NCBI GenBank assembly: GCA_054601695.1
Contig: BAAHQB010000021.1
Location: forward strand, 372,001 to 436,000
DNA length: 64,000 nucleotides
Direction of reading: 5' to 3'
Source: Amorphochlora amoebiformis
Lineage: Eukaryota > Cercozoa > Chlorarachniophyceae
This document shows positions 1 through 62,966 of this stretch, piece by piece (the stretch's first letter is position 1; each line of letters starts with the position of its first letter). The notes below the pieces were generated by a model that had not been told where the DNA came from, searched no databases, and was given only the letters and a program-made list of their open reading frames with translations. Position numbers and translations under genes: made by a program.

Positions 1-2252
1 GGATATCCGTCTCCACCCTTCATCTTCTTGGCAGAGCCTGGAGCTCCCCTGGTCTTCCTTGTTGACCTGGTGGATACGTTACATATATATATATATATAT
101 ATATATATTCGAGGGTTACAGTACAGACCCAGGCGTCTCAGGTGTGTTCCTCTTCCGTCGAGTGGTGACGGGAGAGGCAGGGATGAGAGGCTTGATCGCT
201 TTCCCCGACCCCTCTCCGTTATGCATTTTCTCAGGTAAAAGATCTCTGATCTTCTCGTTGTAAACCTCAAGAATAGACACGCGACACTCGAATTTCCATC
301 CCTTCTCCTAAAACACCGAATGTTACGGGTTACCCTGACTAGAGTGGTGTTAAACACGCAGAGTACCTTAAGGTTATCCATTTGTTTATAGAGGAGATGA
401 ACAGCCCTAGGAGTGATTCCTCGGCGAGGATCGCTGGGATTGTTGGAAGCGCCAAGGACTGAAACAATATGCGTGAAACAAGGGAAACGAGACGCACGAG
501 GGGTCACGAGATGCACGAGGGGTCATACGTGTGTGCGTCTTTCCGCTGCCCGTCTGGCCGTAAGCAAATATGCAAACCTTTTAATAAAAAATATCGTGTT
601 AAAGGTTTGCGACTAGTGCGATGATTAACAATTAACCCTGTATCCATCCAGGGCAGACTGGATCGTGTTAGAAACCTGTTGATAAGCACAAGATATGAGC
701 TGTAAGCACTCTATAGAGAAAAATGTGTACCTCCTTAAAGACAGCATCCTGGTCCTCCCACGGAGAGAACACACGGTCAAACTTAAAGTCATGGAATCTT
801 TCCTTCTCACCCCCGACACCAGTGGTAATTTCCTTGATATTAAGAGCCATCCTATCGGTATTGGGTGGATAAGTGATGGGCAAGATAGCCGGGCTCTCCC
901 CATTTCCGTTTGGGTTGGCAGGTCTAACGCGGACGAATACTCGAATATTTCCCTATTATTGTTGCAAAATTTAGCTCCCTATTGCAACAAAGTGTGAGGA
1001 TTGCTTACCTTAAGCTCATGAATTTGGTTGTGGAGACGTCGTCGCATAGTCTCTTGATGAGCAGCCTGCAACACGCATTTGGGTTAGAATATTTTGTGCA
1101 GGAGAATGTGGAATACCTCGGTTCGAAGCTGAACGATCTTTGCCTTCTGCTCATCCCGCTCGAGCTCCAGTGCGGCCTAAGAGACGAACGATCAGATAGA
1201 GCCACGCATTAGGTCTGATGCATAACCTTCTCGTCCGAGAGCTGTTTGATATCAACGTTTGCCTGTTTGTATTTTTTTTGGAAGTCTTCGAGGGACTGCT
1301 GCAGATCTTTAGCACGGCAGGTTAGATCATCATGCTCGCTTTGGAGGCTCAATTGTTGCGATCGAAGATCTGAGAGAGTTCTCTCCAAAGTCGCCGAGTT
1401 CTCGACCGCTTGCTTATGGGTCTCCTGGAGCTCAGTAAACGACTTCTCAGTCTCTGCAGACTTTGCAAGAGCCTAGGTTGAGCACATGGTGAGCCTAAAC
1501 GTACTAAATTTTTAAATTTGAAAATTTACCACAGCTAACTTTTCCTCCAATTGCTCTTGGATGACTTTCGCCGCAACTTGCTTCTCGACCTGAAGGGGAT
1601 ATGGTTAGCAATTCTATTATATTTCCCAGGGCCAGTTGACCTCTTGTAGTTCCCCCTTGAGCTGCTTGCACTCTGAAGTTTTTTGGTTTAGTTTAGCAAG
1701 CAGTCGATCAATAAAGTTCTTCAGTCCGTCGATGGAATCGAGTCCGTGTTCCTCCTTTTTGCTCTCCTTGGATTTCTTCTGCTTCCCCTCCCGAGTGCTT
1801 CTCCCGGTCTTGGACCATTTTTTCCTCCCAACGGGTTTCCTGGACGTGTCGGTGGATGTTCCTTTCTTGAACGACTTAGCAGACCACGTAGACGATTGGT
1901 AGCTTGCCTTTTTCCGCGTCACCCTTGGCTTGCCTTGCTTGGACACCGTCTTCTTGACAGGATTCCGGCTCGAAGAACGTATCGTAGAAACCTTAGATCT
2001 TGTGCTAGATTTAAATTTGTGGACGGGAGGCCTTGACTGACTCCTTGTCCTTATATTCGACTTGGCAGAAGTAGCGTTTTCGCTTGAGGGCTTGATCTTC
2101 GCGATTTTCGAGATTTTAATGGTAGTTGGGGCGCGAAGCTTCGATAGTTTGCTGACTGTCGAAGTATTGCTCGTGCGTACCTCCCGATTTGCAGCTTGAT
2201 TGCCTTTTCCAGCCGTAAGAGGGACGGTGGAGAACGGCTTGCGGTCAGTCAT
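1..2252 (-). CDS. Kinesin-14 type motor protein (C-terminal motor), 3' end outside window
   Basis: Microtubule motor of the C-terminal-motor class. Exons on the minus strand: 2252-1641, 1589-1530, 1472-1227, 1176-1117, 1065-1009, 952-731, 675-637, 577-529, 458-367, 307-120 and 66 to beyond base 1; all phases agree. Residues 1 to about 170 are basic and Ser/Thr/Lys-rich, suiting an ATP-independent microtubule-binding tail. Residues of about 180-360 form a heptad-rich coiled coil. The neck reads LHNQIHELKGNIRVFVRVRP, the hallmark join of kinesin-14 stalk and motor. The P-loop GQTGSGKTHT follows, then a strand with FECRVSILEVYNEKIRDLL. Switch I, switch II and the motor C-terminus lie past the window edge. 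The exon after 120 begins behind a (TA)n-bearing intron and its frame is inferred. The start at 2252 (MTDRKPF) is chosen because the upstream extension is not conserved-looking; the open frame reaches 2504. Minus-end-directed spindle or transport function is inferred from the family. Confidence 0.92.
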
Positions 2253-2412
2253 GGCGGGTGATAGCCGTTGGTGGATTCTGGGAGAGCAATGGGAAAGAGA
2301 TCCGGGGATCCCCCGCACTAACTGAATTCTGGGAGAGAATAGACAACCAATCCCGGGGGACCCCCGAAGAATCCCCGTGAGTCGGCCGTGACAATCCGTT
2401 CTGGTAACTGCA
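2253..2412. promoter_or_regulatory. Short divergent intergenic region, kinesin / EF-hand gene
   Basis: Only 160 bp separate the two start codons, so both promoters must lie here or overlap 5' untranslated sequence. The stretch is G+C-rich compared with introns and holds no (TA)n tract. A near-duplicated motif with gattctgggagagcaa and aattctgggagagaat spacing (about 2275-2340) is present. I cannot identify a TATA box or a defined initiator. Confidence 0.5.
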
Positions 2413-2907
2413 ATGGAAGATGAGTCGGGCCCGGAGGCGAAAATGGCGAAGAGGTGATGATTGCGGGCTCTTTCGCTCCAGAAAACACTGACCCCGAATG
2501 ACACTCAACTCGCATTTTAGGATGGAATGAAATTGAGAGGATATTTAGGGAATATTAGGGTTTGGGTGGGTTGGTGTGCGGATGGGAGACCTTCACATGC
2601 TTCTACAATGGCCTCAGGTTCCAAAAATACCTTGCCTACATCGAATTCCCGGCCAGTTTGAAGCGAATCATCAAGGAGATTGCTGATCGTGTTAAAGTCA
2701 ACCCAGACTTCGACGTCTATTCTCATTTTTCGCTTCGGTTGTACGAGATTGGGAAGGCTAGGGCTCGGCGGTTGGGAGAGAGTGCGCCGAAAGGTGGGAA
2801 ATTAATCGTAAAATTTTCAAGTGCATCGTGAGAAAAAGTTGTTACACATGTGTGAGTTGTTGTTACGGTACTTGTGTTGGATATGTGGGTAAATATCACA
2901 TATATAC

Positions 2908-2960
<53 letters not shown>

Positions 2961-3237
2961 AATATTATACATATATATATGTATGTGTGTGTATATATAT
3001 ACACATATATAAATAATGTGTGCATGGATATATAAATATATATATATATTCAGCATTCGACGACAATGTATCGGTAATGACTGCTGACCAGTCGATAGTG
3101 GTGTCCCACGCAGACTATGATGAGGAGGATTTAGGGTTTAACATGAGGGAAACTAAAGAGCTAGTGGAGGTTTTCGGGGCGATTCTCAAGAAGTGGGGAC
3201 ATCTTGGTACCGCCTGGAAGGTGATATACACATTTAT

Positions 3238-3283
<46 letters not shown>

Positions 3284-3286
3284 AGT

Positions 3287-3327
<41 letters not shown>

Positions 3328-3675
3328 AAATACAAATAAATCTAAAAAAAGATATAATATCAAAATAGATATAATTATATGTGAATATATGTGTGACATT
3401 ACAATTTAGGTTCTGGATAGGAATGGTGACAGCAAAATCAGTCGAGACGAGTTTGACGACGGTCTAGACAGGAGTGGCCTCGAGTGGATTTGCAAAACAA
3501 AGAGAGATCTCATTTGGACTCGTGCGGATCTTAATGGCGATAACGTCCTTGATTATCCTGAGTTTAAGGTACGCAACAACATTAGTCGTACAATCTACAT
3601 CCGCATACAATAATATATATATATATATACATATATGTGTATGTATACATATGTATAAATATATATATATATATT

Positions 3676-3728
<53 letters not shown>

Positions 3729-3904
3729 GTATACAGAACTTATGTATAACTTGATATTTACTGTCGTTCTACCATGGCTCGCTGCTGCTACGCCTTCGGC
3801 AATGCCTGTGGCTGCGACAACGCTCGTCGTCGCCGTTCCAGTATAAGAGTCTGAGTCCTAACTGGACTATGCTCCTCAAGACATACCAATATATATTTAT
3901 AGAA

Positions 3905-3946
<42 letters not shown>

Positions 3947-4114
3947 CCCTCCATACGTCAGGCAGCATTTCATAAGTGGGTGGAAGTGAGCAACCAGCAC
4001 GACCAACAGCAAATCCTCCTCAGCCGCAACAGAGTCAAAGAGAAGAGAAAGGCGGAAAAGAAGCGAATCAGGGACATTAAGGATGCCCTGGCAACCAGTC
4101 CGAAGAACGTATAG
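2413..4114 (+). CDS. EF-hand calcium-binding protein, 231 aa
   Basis: Exons: 2413-2453, 2618-2793, 3054-3220, 3410-3568, 3962-4114 (696 nt, in phase throughout, stop TAG). Exon 1 encodes [14 protein letters not shown]; it was found because the long open segment from 2559 has no ATG in frame. Two paired EF-hands are clear at residues of about 130-180: [13 protein letters not shown] and [13 protein letters not shown], each with Asp/Asn at loop positions 1, 3 and 5 and Glu at 12, so both should bind calcium. Splicing 3568 to 3962 restores the exiting helix ([13 protein letters not shown]). The C-terminal 35 residues are a Lys/Arg-rich helix. The N-terminal 90 residues are not recognised. No transmembrane or signal segment is seen, so the protein is probably cytosolic or cytoskeletal. 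Family membership is solid; the specific role is unknown. Confidence 0.85.
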
Positions 4115-4596
4115 AACATGTGCGTGCGCATGTGTAATTATAACTCAAGTTACCGTGAGACTGCTTGAGTCTGGTAAGTATTATATAATCTAGATAATAG
4201 CTACAGTTAGTAATTACGTACTAAGATAAACATTAATCAATTATCTTCTGTACTATACCGTTTTAGGGCTGTGCATCTAGTACATCTCATGCATACCGGC
4301 AGGACTAGTATGATCCGCAAGCCATAGCATATCTAGCTAATGAATCAGTAACTATGGTAATGATGCCACGGTGAGGAGCCTGACTATATATATATATATA
4401 TACACTATATATATATATATACACTAGATATATATATATATGTAGTATATGATATAGTACTAGAAAAATCTAGAAAATACGACTATCGATCGAATATCAT
4501 AACAGTTTGGGCCTCAATATTTCATATTTGTCAACTAGATAGACAAAATGGTTTTTATAATATTTCGTGGTATGTATCTAGTATATACGTATCATA

Positions 4597-4633
<37 letters not shown>

Positions 4634-4860
4634 TATGTGCGTGTGTGTGGTATATGTGCGTGTGTGTGGTGTGTGTATTGATTAATTACTATATACTGTC
4701 TAGCCGGGATATATATTGTATGATATACGATATATGTATATTCTAGACATTTAAATGTATAAAATATACAAATATGTATATTTTTATATATGTATCCATA
4801 AATCTATATATGACTTGGAGCATGGCCCGTGAGCGTGATTAGAAGCTTGTAAAGTTGTAA
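4115..4860. other. Convergent intergenic spacer, EF-hand gene / SDR gene
   Basis: No coding frame is supported. It contains short (TA)n runs near 4385-4440 and 4600-4628, tgtgtg runs near 4637-4675 and dense ctagata motifs. It should hold both 3' untranslated regions and polyadenylation sites. No poly(A) signal can be singled out in such AT-rich sequence. Confidence 0.6.
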
Positions 4861-14104
<9,244 letters not shown>

Positions 14105-14125
14105 GTACAGAGAGTGAAGAATTGT

Positions 14126-14156
<31 letters not shown>

Positions 14157-14256
14157 GAAGAAAATATACACTACATACAATATATATACCGTATATTATA
14201 TATATATACATATATATATACAAATATAAAAAAATGCATATGTTATCTAGTCATGT
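14105..14256. other. Tandem intergenic gap, carbonic anhydrase to SDR gene
   Basis: About 150 bp lie between the carbonic anhydrase stop and the SDR start, both on the minus strand. It contains a (TA)n run near 14127-14148 and must hold the upstream gene's 3' end and the SDR promoter. Confidence 0.5.
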
Positions 14257-18774
<4,518 letters not shown>

Positions 18775-19028
18775 TCAAAAGGTGAAACGGTATAAGTTCG
18801 TCGTCAACGCAGAGGCTATTGATCCAGTTGATTTTTAGGCTCTTTTCATTCGGCACTAAGCTTCTCGCATGCCGAAAGGTCGCAGATATAGGACGGTAAA
18901 AGACCGCCTTCTTGACCGGGAATGACACGTGTCTTTTGGATTCCGTCGGAAGACTCTGAACACAAATGTGTGATGCAACCCGAAATCACGGCACGTCGCG
19001 TGACTCAGCAGACATCATACACAATCCG
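18775..19028. promoter_or_regulatory. Divergent intergenic region, carbonic anhydrase / QDEL protein
   Basis: 254 bp between two start codons on opposite strands, both encoding signal-peptide proteins. Composition is mixed and there is no (TA)n tract. It must carry both promoters. No specific element is identified. Confidence 0.5.
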
Positions 19029-21065
<2,037 letters not shown>

Positions 21066-21345
21066 GGCTTCCTAAGTTGTAATTATTTCGGAATTCTATC
21101 ATCTACCCTGAGCAACGAGTCTAGTATATCACAGTGATATAAGGTAGTACGTAACCTACATGTATATATATACATATACATATGTATCATGAGTCTAGAA
21201 AATATACTAGATATACTATAGTATACATCATGATGCAAATTGATATGTACATCATATGATTTACTATTTATATACACACACACACACGTGTGTGTGTGGT
21301 GTGTGTTACAGTGTGTATATATATTTTTACATGTATTTATATATA

Positions 21346-21379
<34 letters not shown>

Positions 21380-21522
21380 CCGATGAGTATATATGTATAT
21401 ACTATAGTTTATATTCTAGCTAGTACTATACGGTATTATAGCGAGTAGAATTTAGAGATAGAAACTGATTTCATTATGATCGAGTCAGAAAACTTTGACC
21501 CGCCGCACGTACACTCTAGAGA
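21066..21522. other. Convergent spacer, QDEL protein / FKBP
   Basis: No supported gene. It holds short (TA)n and (CA)n/(TG)n runs (about 21275-21305 and 21350-21373) and should contain both 3' ends. Confidence 0.55.
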
Positions 21523-22144
21523 CTATTGTGTCATTCCAATTCCAGCACCTTCAGATACGAGCATAGACGGGTTAGCCTTTCCAATCTTACGACTGACGCT
21601 ATCCTGTGGGGTTAGGTTAGGTGTAAGAGGCCGACATTGGACGAGAAGATTAGAATTAAGACCTTTTGGCCACAGGTGTACGGGCTTCGTAATTTCCATT
21701 GGAATGGTATTCGCTTCTTACGCAACTGGTGTCTGTGATCCCACACCAAATACATCCCACCTGGTCGTAACATACATATACATGTGCTTTCTAAATTTAC
21801 ATTTACATATACATACATTATATATAGCATATAAACGTATAAACCAGCAAATTGTAATTCAAAATTGTATCGTAATAGATTTATAGAGACATAGTATATT
21901 GTATATACATGTGTATGTAAAATGCAGTATTTATATATTTATTTAGATAAAGGCATGCACCAATATTAGATGTGCTTTTAAAACTTTTTCTTACATGAAT
22001 ATTTTATGGTACAAATGTGAGGCCATATATATATTATACTATATATACATATAAAATATAATATGGATATGTATATGTATATGTATGCCGATAAAATGTA
22101 TATATCACTATTCAAATACATCATAAACATAATATGGATATTTA

Positions 22145-22203
<59 letters not shown>

Positions 22204-22567
22204 GTATGTATGATGGACAAAATACCATCAATGTGGAGCAGCTCAATCTCAAATTTCACTAAAATAAAAAAGAGTTAAAAAGTTGTTGAATCTACGACTC
22301 AAATCAGGCCCACCCACACACCGCCCTTTCCCATACCGAACCTGGAGAGTTAGGAAGTACACCCCAGTCCGGAAAACCTTCTGAAATATCAGAAAGATCG
22401 TTTACTTGGGGGAAAGTTATATATTGGGCAAATTATCTGCACATACATGCATACTGGTGTATACATAATATATATATATATATATATACATATAAATGTA
22501 TAGATGTTATAAGTATATGAAGGTGTAAATATAAGGTATAATGACATATATATATATATATATATAG

Positions 22568-22610
<43 letters not shown>

Positions 22611-22663
22611 TGTATGTATATGTAATATTACATATTTATTTCTTCACACACACACACACGCAC

Positions 22664-22718
<55 letters not shown>

Positions 22719-22797
22719 ATATATGTATGTATATATATATATATATATATATGTACATATGTGTAATATATATTCAATATACATATGCACACAACTA

Positions 22798-22870
<73 letters not shown>

Positions 22871-23021
22871 TGCATGTTGTGTACCATGACTTAAAAACAT
22901 GAATAATGGTGAAAAAAAAAAGACTATGATACCAGCTCCGTATGCATAGTCAGGTGCTGCGATTATGCACGCCTTCTCGCCAACCTGGATATATAGGCAT
23001 TTATGTAATATATATACACAC

Positions 23022-23069
<48 letters not shown>

Positions 23070-23082
23070 TTTATACACATAA

Positions 23083-23117
<35 letters not shown>

Positions 23118-23133
23118 GATATATATAAACATA

Positions 23134-23179
<46 letters not shown>

Positions 23180-23361
23180 GTATATGTATATATATATATA
23201 TACACACACAAACATATATATATATATGTATATATATATATGTATATATATACATATACATATATATATACATATATATATATGTAATAATAACATTTTG
23301 TAACACATATAAAACATAAATATGTGTATTTATGTACAAATATACCTACATGTATATATTT

Positions 23362-23397
<36 letters not shown>

Positions 23398-23399
23398 GC

Positions 23400-23439
<40 letters not shown>

Positions 23440-23503
23440 CTATCTATCTATCTATCTATAAATATATATATATATATATATATATGTATTATATATAAAT
23501 ATA

Positions 23504-23571
<68 letters not shown>

Positions 23572-23746
23572 ACTCGTACGAGTTATGCAAAGTATACATA
23601 CACACAGATATGCACACAAACATACTTTCCGACACATATATATATATATTATACATATATACATACATATTCCATGAATAATTAATATTTCAAATTGCAC
23701 ACTAATGTGTATTTTAATACACAAATAATACGACATACACACACAT

Positions 23747-23817
<71 letters not shown>

Positions 23818-23931
23818 AGAAATGCTAAAATGTTCCCCCTTATAATTTTATCCATAGAATGTGTACGATATATGCCTATATGTAAAAATATAACTACATA
23901 TATACATACGTATATATATATATATATATAC

Positions 23932-23970
<39 letters not shown>

Positions 23971-24204
23971 CATATACATATTTTCTGTACAATTAATCCA
24001 TACCCTCATAGTAAGTACAGCCTCGTCGATAGCTGCTAGCGCCATACGACCACCCAATTCGATTTCAAAGGGTTTGGCTCCCTGTATATCAATAATATGA
24101 GTATTACATTATGTAAGTATACCAGGCTTGGTCCTGTGTATTGTAGGTAGGATTATCACGTGTGTACATGTGTAGTTCTTTTCTCGAATAGTGTAAATGG
24201 GGTG

Positions 24205-24249
<45 letters not shown>

Positions 24250-24498
24250 GGTACATATATATATATATATAAAATATATATATATATATATTATTAGAAA
24301 TAAATATACATATAGTGTAATATATATATATATATATATGTATATATACTTATATTTATATATTAAACATATGTGTGTATATTATGAACATTACACCATG
24401 ATATAAGAGAACATAAATTGGGGATTAAAAGGCGTTTTACATCTCCTCCATCCTTCGAGCTCCAGAATTTTTTGCTGATAGTGTGTAAAAAACACATA

Positions 24499-24533
<35 letters not shown>

Positions 24534-24539
24534 TTATAT

Positions 24540-24588
<49 letters not shown>

Positions 24589-24606
24589 TTATTTATTTAT
24601 ATATGT

Positions 24607-24669
<63 letters not shown>

Positions 24670-25849
24670 CAACATAATATGATACCAGTACATATATATA
24701 TATATATATATATATATGTTATATATTATTTTTATATATGTATATATTTATCAAGTAGAGAGCAGAAAAGGCTGGAATAGAATGAATCACTTGATATCTC
24801 CATCTTTCCCAAATCCTGTGGCGTGAAGCGTAGCCCCCATCCCGAGATGCGGCCGCGGCCCGTAACCCTTTCGAATCACCTGAAATCGAACCATGTGCAT
24901 AAGTCGAACTGAAATGGGTTAGGATTACAGATACGTCTTTAAATAGCATGTATCCTCTCATAACCGCAAGTGTCCATGAACATACATACAGGGAAAGGTA
25001 AGCACGGATCGTAATCCCCACATATATATTGACCCGTCCAGATGTACACGCCACAGTCAGCATACATGATCGAGGGCCGCCTTCACGAAGTGTACATATA
25101 TACCTAGGTTTCACATCTCCCATACCTATGTTCCTACCCTCTATCAAGGTTACCCTTTTAATAAATCCCTTCTCTGGGGGCTTCATGATAGGAAACGGAG
25201 CTTTATAGCCGCTGAAGTCTCGGCGGAAGCGTTCCTGGGGTAAACAAGATCCAGCGGATAGAACAGAATTAAAAGTGCTTAGGAAGATATGCACATTCGT
25301 TTTGCGCTACATAATCATAAACGGGAGTAAGTAGGTTGCGATGAATTCGGGTTTGTGTCAATCTGGATCTGAGTAGGGGTTGCTGGGGACATGTATTCTC
25401 ACCCTCTTCTTGCCTTCTCCGTATTCAATCTCAGCTGTTAAATTTTTGATGGCCTCCAGGCCCACCGGCAGGCTGAATATATTTCGAATCATTAAAAATA
25501 CTCCTTCATATATTGTGTTTGACACTCACTCTACGTAGTCTGAAGACTCATCCACGTCCATCTCTCTCTCTTCTTCAGCTATCCGAACATCATAGATGTT
25601 CGACTGTCCCCATTTGCAGATATCCTCACCCCCCCAGTCCCCGTCTGTTATATCAGGGAGCACTCGCTTTTTCTTCCCACCACGGAGTCGCGAGAAAACG
25701 CGCAATAAGCGAGAACTTGCACAACTCTGGCAGGCTAGCTTCCCGGCATGATCTCTATCCCATTCGCGCACACGTAAATTTGAGCTTGATATCATGAGAG
25801 GAAGGAGAAGAAGAAACACGGCCGGCCTATGGGGCCGCATGGCGGCCAT
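21523..25849 (-). CDS. Secretory FKBP-type peptidyl-prolyl isomerase-like protein, 324 aa
   Basis: Eleven exons: 25849-25530, 25472-25403, 25234-25154, 24879-24791, 24474-24441, 24081-24004, 22984-22933, 22380-22342, 22258-22226, 21760-21663, 21603-21523 (975 nt, stop TAG, all phases agree). A signal peptide ([15 protein letters not shown]) precedes a roughly 150-residue N-terminal region I do not recognise, with a CQSC motif and an acidic stretch. One FKBP domain follows: [37 protein letters not shown] and a final [12 protein letters not shown] basic 58-residue tail ends the protein. Against human FKBP12, four pocket positions differ: Tyr26 is Ala, Asp37 is Trp, Trp59 is Ile and His87 is Phe; Tyr82 and Phe99 are kept. 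Isomerase activity or FK506 binding is therefore doubtful, and a binding or chaperone role is possible. The site is probably the ER lumen or outside the cell. Confidence 0.88.
21604..21628 (-). promoter_or_regulatory. Telomere-like CCTAACCTAACCCC run at a splice acceptor (FKBP intron 10)
   Basis: On the coding strand the 59-nt intron ends cacctaacctaaccccacag. Two CTAAC pentamers match the branch-site consensus and the C-rich stretch serves as polypyrimidine tract. It is one of several cases here in which telomere-like sequence sits at an acceptor. Confidence 0.55.
22807..22870 (+). repeat. (AAT)n microsatellite in FKBP intron 6
   Basis: About 20 near-perfect AAT/TAA units with one substitution, between (TA)n tracts. 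Confidence 0.9.
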
Positions 25850-26107
25850 TGCCGACAAAATGCACTTGATCTTATCGGCGTTCCCAAACGTGACAATGGG
25901 AAATATCACAAAGTATCGTGACTAATACCATTGTCACAATCCCGCTAATAACGCCGAATAAAAAGTACTTTTCGGCCTCGCTCCCGCGTTGTGGAGGTCA
26001 GAAGCTTGAATTGACCCTCCCCCTCTTATGTTTCGTTTTAAAATATTAGTACAGGTTCAATTTTATCATCTAATTGCTAAACTGAACTAGAATCTCTTGT
26101 TTTGAAC
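25850..26107. promoter_or_regulatory. Divergent intergenic region, FKBP / URB2
   Basis: 258 bp between start codons; the third short divergent gap in the window and again free of (TA)n. Its URB2-proximal half is AT-rich (around 26040-26100), its FKBP-proximal half more mixed. Confidence 0.5.
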
Positions 26108-60230
<34,123 letters not shown>

Positions 60231-60522
60231 ACTAAGACATAAAAATGCTAAGCTTGGACGATGTCACTGAGGAGTCAGCTAACATACTTGTCAGCTAACA
60301 TACTTGTAGCTTACAAGTAGACCACGTACGTGAAAAAAAAAGAATTTGAACATGTCGGCTCAAAGTATGATCAAAGATTAAGGAATTGCTGCAATGACAG
60401 ATTGTTCTAGGTTTTGGGGGGCCGGCATGATGGTCATGACAACATGATATTGTACAGATATGTACATGTAAATATATATGTGTATATATATATATATATA
60501 TGCATATATATATGTATATGTG

Positions 60523-60569
<47 letters not shown>

Positions 60570-60692
60570 GTGTGTGTTGTGTGTGTGTGTGTGTGTGTGT
60601 GTTGCCGCCGACAATGCCTACAGTGATATATATCAGTATCTAGAGTATATATATTTACATATATATACATAGTATATTACATATGATCTAGA

Positions 60693-60731
<39 letters not shown>

Positions 60732-60746
60732 CATATACATGCATAC

Positions 60747-60780
<34 letters not shown>

Positions 60781-60858
60781 TATTGGCATATATATTTTGA
60801 TATTTATACTAGTATATACGAATATACATATATATATATATATATATATTCAATACTA

Positions 60859-60909
<51 letters not shown>

Positions 60910-60926
60910 ATATATTTTTACCATAG

Positions 60927-60962
<36 letters not shown>

Positions 60963-61463
60963 CTATATATATATATATATATATATATGTGGGTGTGTGT
61001 GTGTGTGTGTGTGCGTGTGTGTTTGTGTACATGCGTGTACACATGTACATATATATTACTAAGCGTAGCAAAGTAATCAGCTATACCTTGTTGAGGTTCA
61101 CACTGGCAAATTCAGTGGCAATAAGGTAAGCTGATACGACGCGGAGCGATATTTATTAATCTTCGTGACGACACGTACTGCGAAACAGGCAGTGGATTGC
61201 CGATAAATACATATACTATGATATGTATTTATAGTATTATATACAACACATACACATACGTACATACAACAAGGCTGCAGTACGTATGCGGTATCGTAGG
61301 TTATCGATACTATATACACAAAAGGAAAAAAGTAGTACTCATAAATACATGTGAGTACGTATACATATACATGTACGTACGTACGTATACATGGCATCAT
61401 GTAAGTCGCATATGTCATGGTCTCGGAATGACTCAGCATTCTATGATATGAGTACGTACGTAC

Positions 61464-61537
61464 GTATACGTATCTAGCGTATACATACGTATACGTATCT
61501 AGCGTATACATACGTATACGTATCTAGCGTATACGTA
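61464..61537 (+). repeat. 25-bp tandem repeat, three units
   Basis: The unit contains cgtatctagcgtatac; occurrences of tatctagcgtata fall at 61471, 61496 and 61521. It adjoins the inverted repeat that follows. Confidence 0.85.
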
Positions 61538-61539
61538 CC

Positions 61540-61748
61540 GTTTGATACACAATAATGATCTAACAAATAGTATGTGTGTTGTATCTATCAAGCGTCTCAG
61601 AGTGTGTTCTATGTTGAACAAAAAATGACATAGTCCGATTGACATAATACGTAACAAATAATCCGTAACGTCGTTCGTAACCGTTATTGTGTATCAAACA
61701 CACTCTGAGACGCTTGATAGATACAACATACATACTATTTGTTAGATC
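61540..61748. repeat. Inverted repeat with about 52-bp arms, MITE-like
   Basis: The left arm 61557-61608 (gatctaacaaatagtatgtg...) is complementary to the right arm 61697-61748 with about one mismatch, around a loop of about 88 bp. A second segment, gtttgatacacaataa, lies outside the left arm (61540-61555), but its complement lies inside the right arm (61684-61699), so the two halves are circularly permuted. No open frame is present. Confidence 0.8.
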
Positions 61749-61871
61749 ATTTATATGATCAGTGGCCGCTGAGTAGATATACTAGTACTAGATTCTAGAG
61801 ATTTAGTAGATACACATTAGATATACTGAGATGTGTATGAATATGTACTACTGGTACTATATGAATATATG

Positions 61872-61912
<41 letters not shown>

Positions 61913-62305
61913 ACCTACTCTAGAATCTAGATACTAGAAATAGTCTAGATACTAGAGATAGTAGACTCTAGAGACTCTATGTACCCGTGATCAAAACTAT
62001 CTACTAGATCTAGACAAAGTGCGCATGTGCAGCCCAGCTCTAGCTGCTAGAGCTGCTCGTTGGATCTTGATAAGCCAGATAATCCTAGAGTAACCACGGG
62101 TATGATCATGCCCAGAGGATATCTTGATTATACATTTATATGAATATAAGATGAGTCGACATCTATCTGTAGCGCCGAACACAGCGCAATCGTCTAGATC
62201 GTAACCAAGAGCCTTGTTTTCAAAATCAAAACTCGAGAGCGCTTACGATGGTCGGTCCTAAGGGCTTTATAAAGTTGATACACTGTTTTTAGATTGACAG
62301 GGTTC

Positions 62306-62500
62306 TTAAAAAAAATCGTCCTCTTCGATCTCTTCTCCCTGTTTTCCAACGAATATGATTGAAGCACCGATGACGACAGCAACAAGCTGATAAATTAATA
62401 ATTCATTCTAACTTGCAAACGTTTAGTATTGTGCGGACACATAGACTAATATATATATATGTATGTATATATTATATATATGTATATATTATATATACAT

Positions 62501-62558
<58 letters not shown>

Positions 62559-62762
62559 GCAGACATATATAAATACATATATATATATATATATATATAT
62601 ATTACATTACATTATATATACACACATATATATTTATTATGTGAAGTAATTTTGAACGTAATTATCGCACAGTGAAACCTAAAATTATATACACAATTGC
62701 CATATATAATTATATATATATATGTATGTATGTATACCTATATATATATATATGTATATATT

Positions 62763-62827
<65 letters not shown>

Positions 62828-62918
62828 TTATTACAGACCTCCAAAAGCGCCACGATAATACCAAAAATCGCAATAGGGTAGAAAAAGCTCTCAAAGAAGC
62901 CTGGTTCGTATATATATA

Positions 62919-62966
<48 letters not shown>

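Larger units (their letters stand above)
60231..62305. other. Convergent spacer, URB2 / tetraspanin
   Basis: At 2.1 kb this is the longest intergenic stretch. It includes a direct repeat of cagctaacatacttgt (about 60277-60310), (TA)n and (TG)n blocks (60480-61040), an unassigned complex island (61040-61300), a 25-bp tandem repeat, a long inverted repeat and ctaga-rich sequence (61770-62000). A short minus-strand segment at 61084-61128 has splice-like borders but no recognisable product. Confidence 0.6.

Noticed and set aside
21476-21886. 136-residue plus-strand open frame
   Set aside because: It is antisense to the last two FKBP exons, which have proper splice borders and phases.
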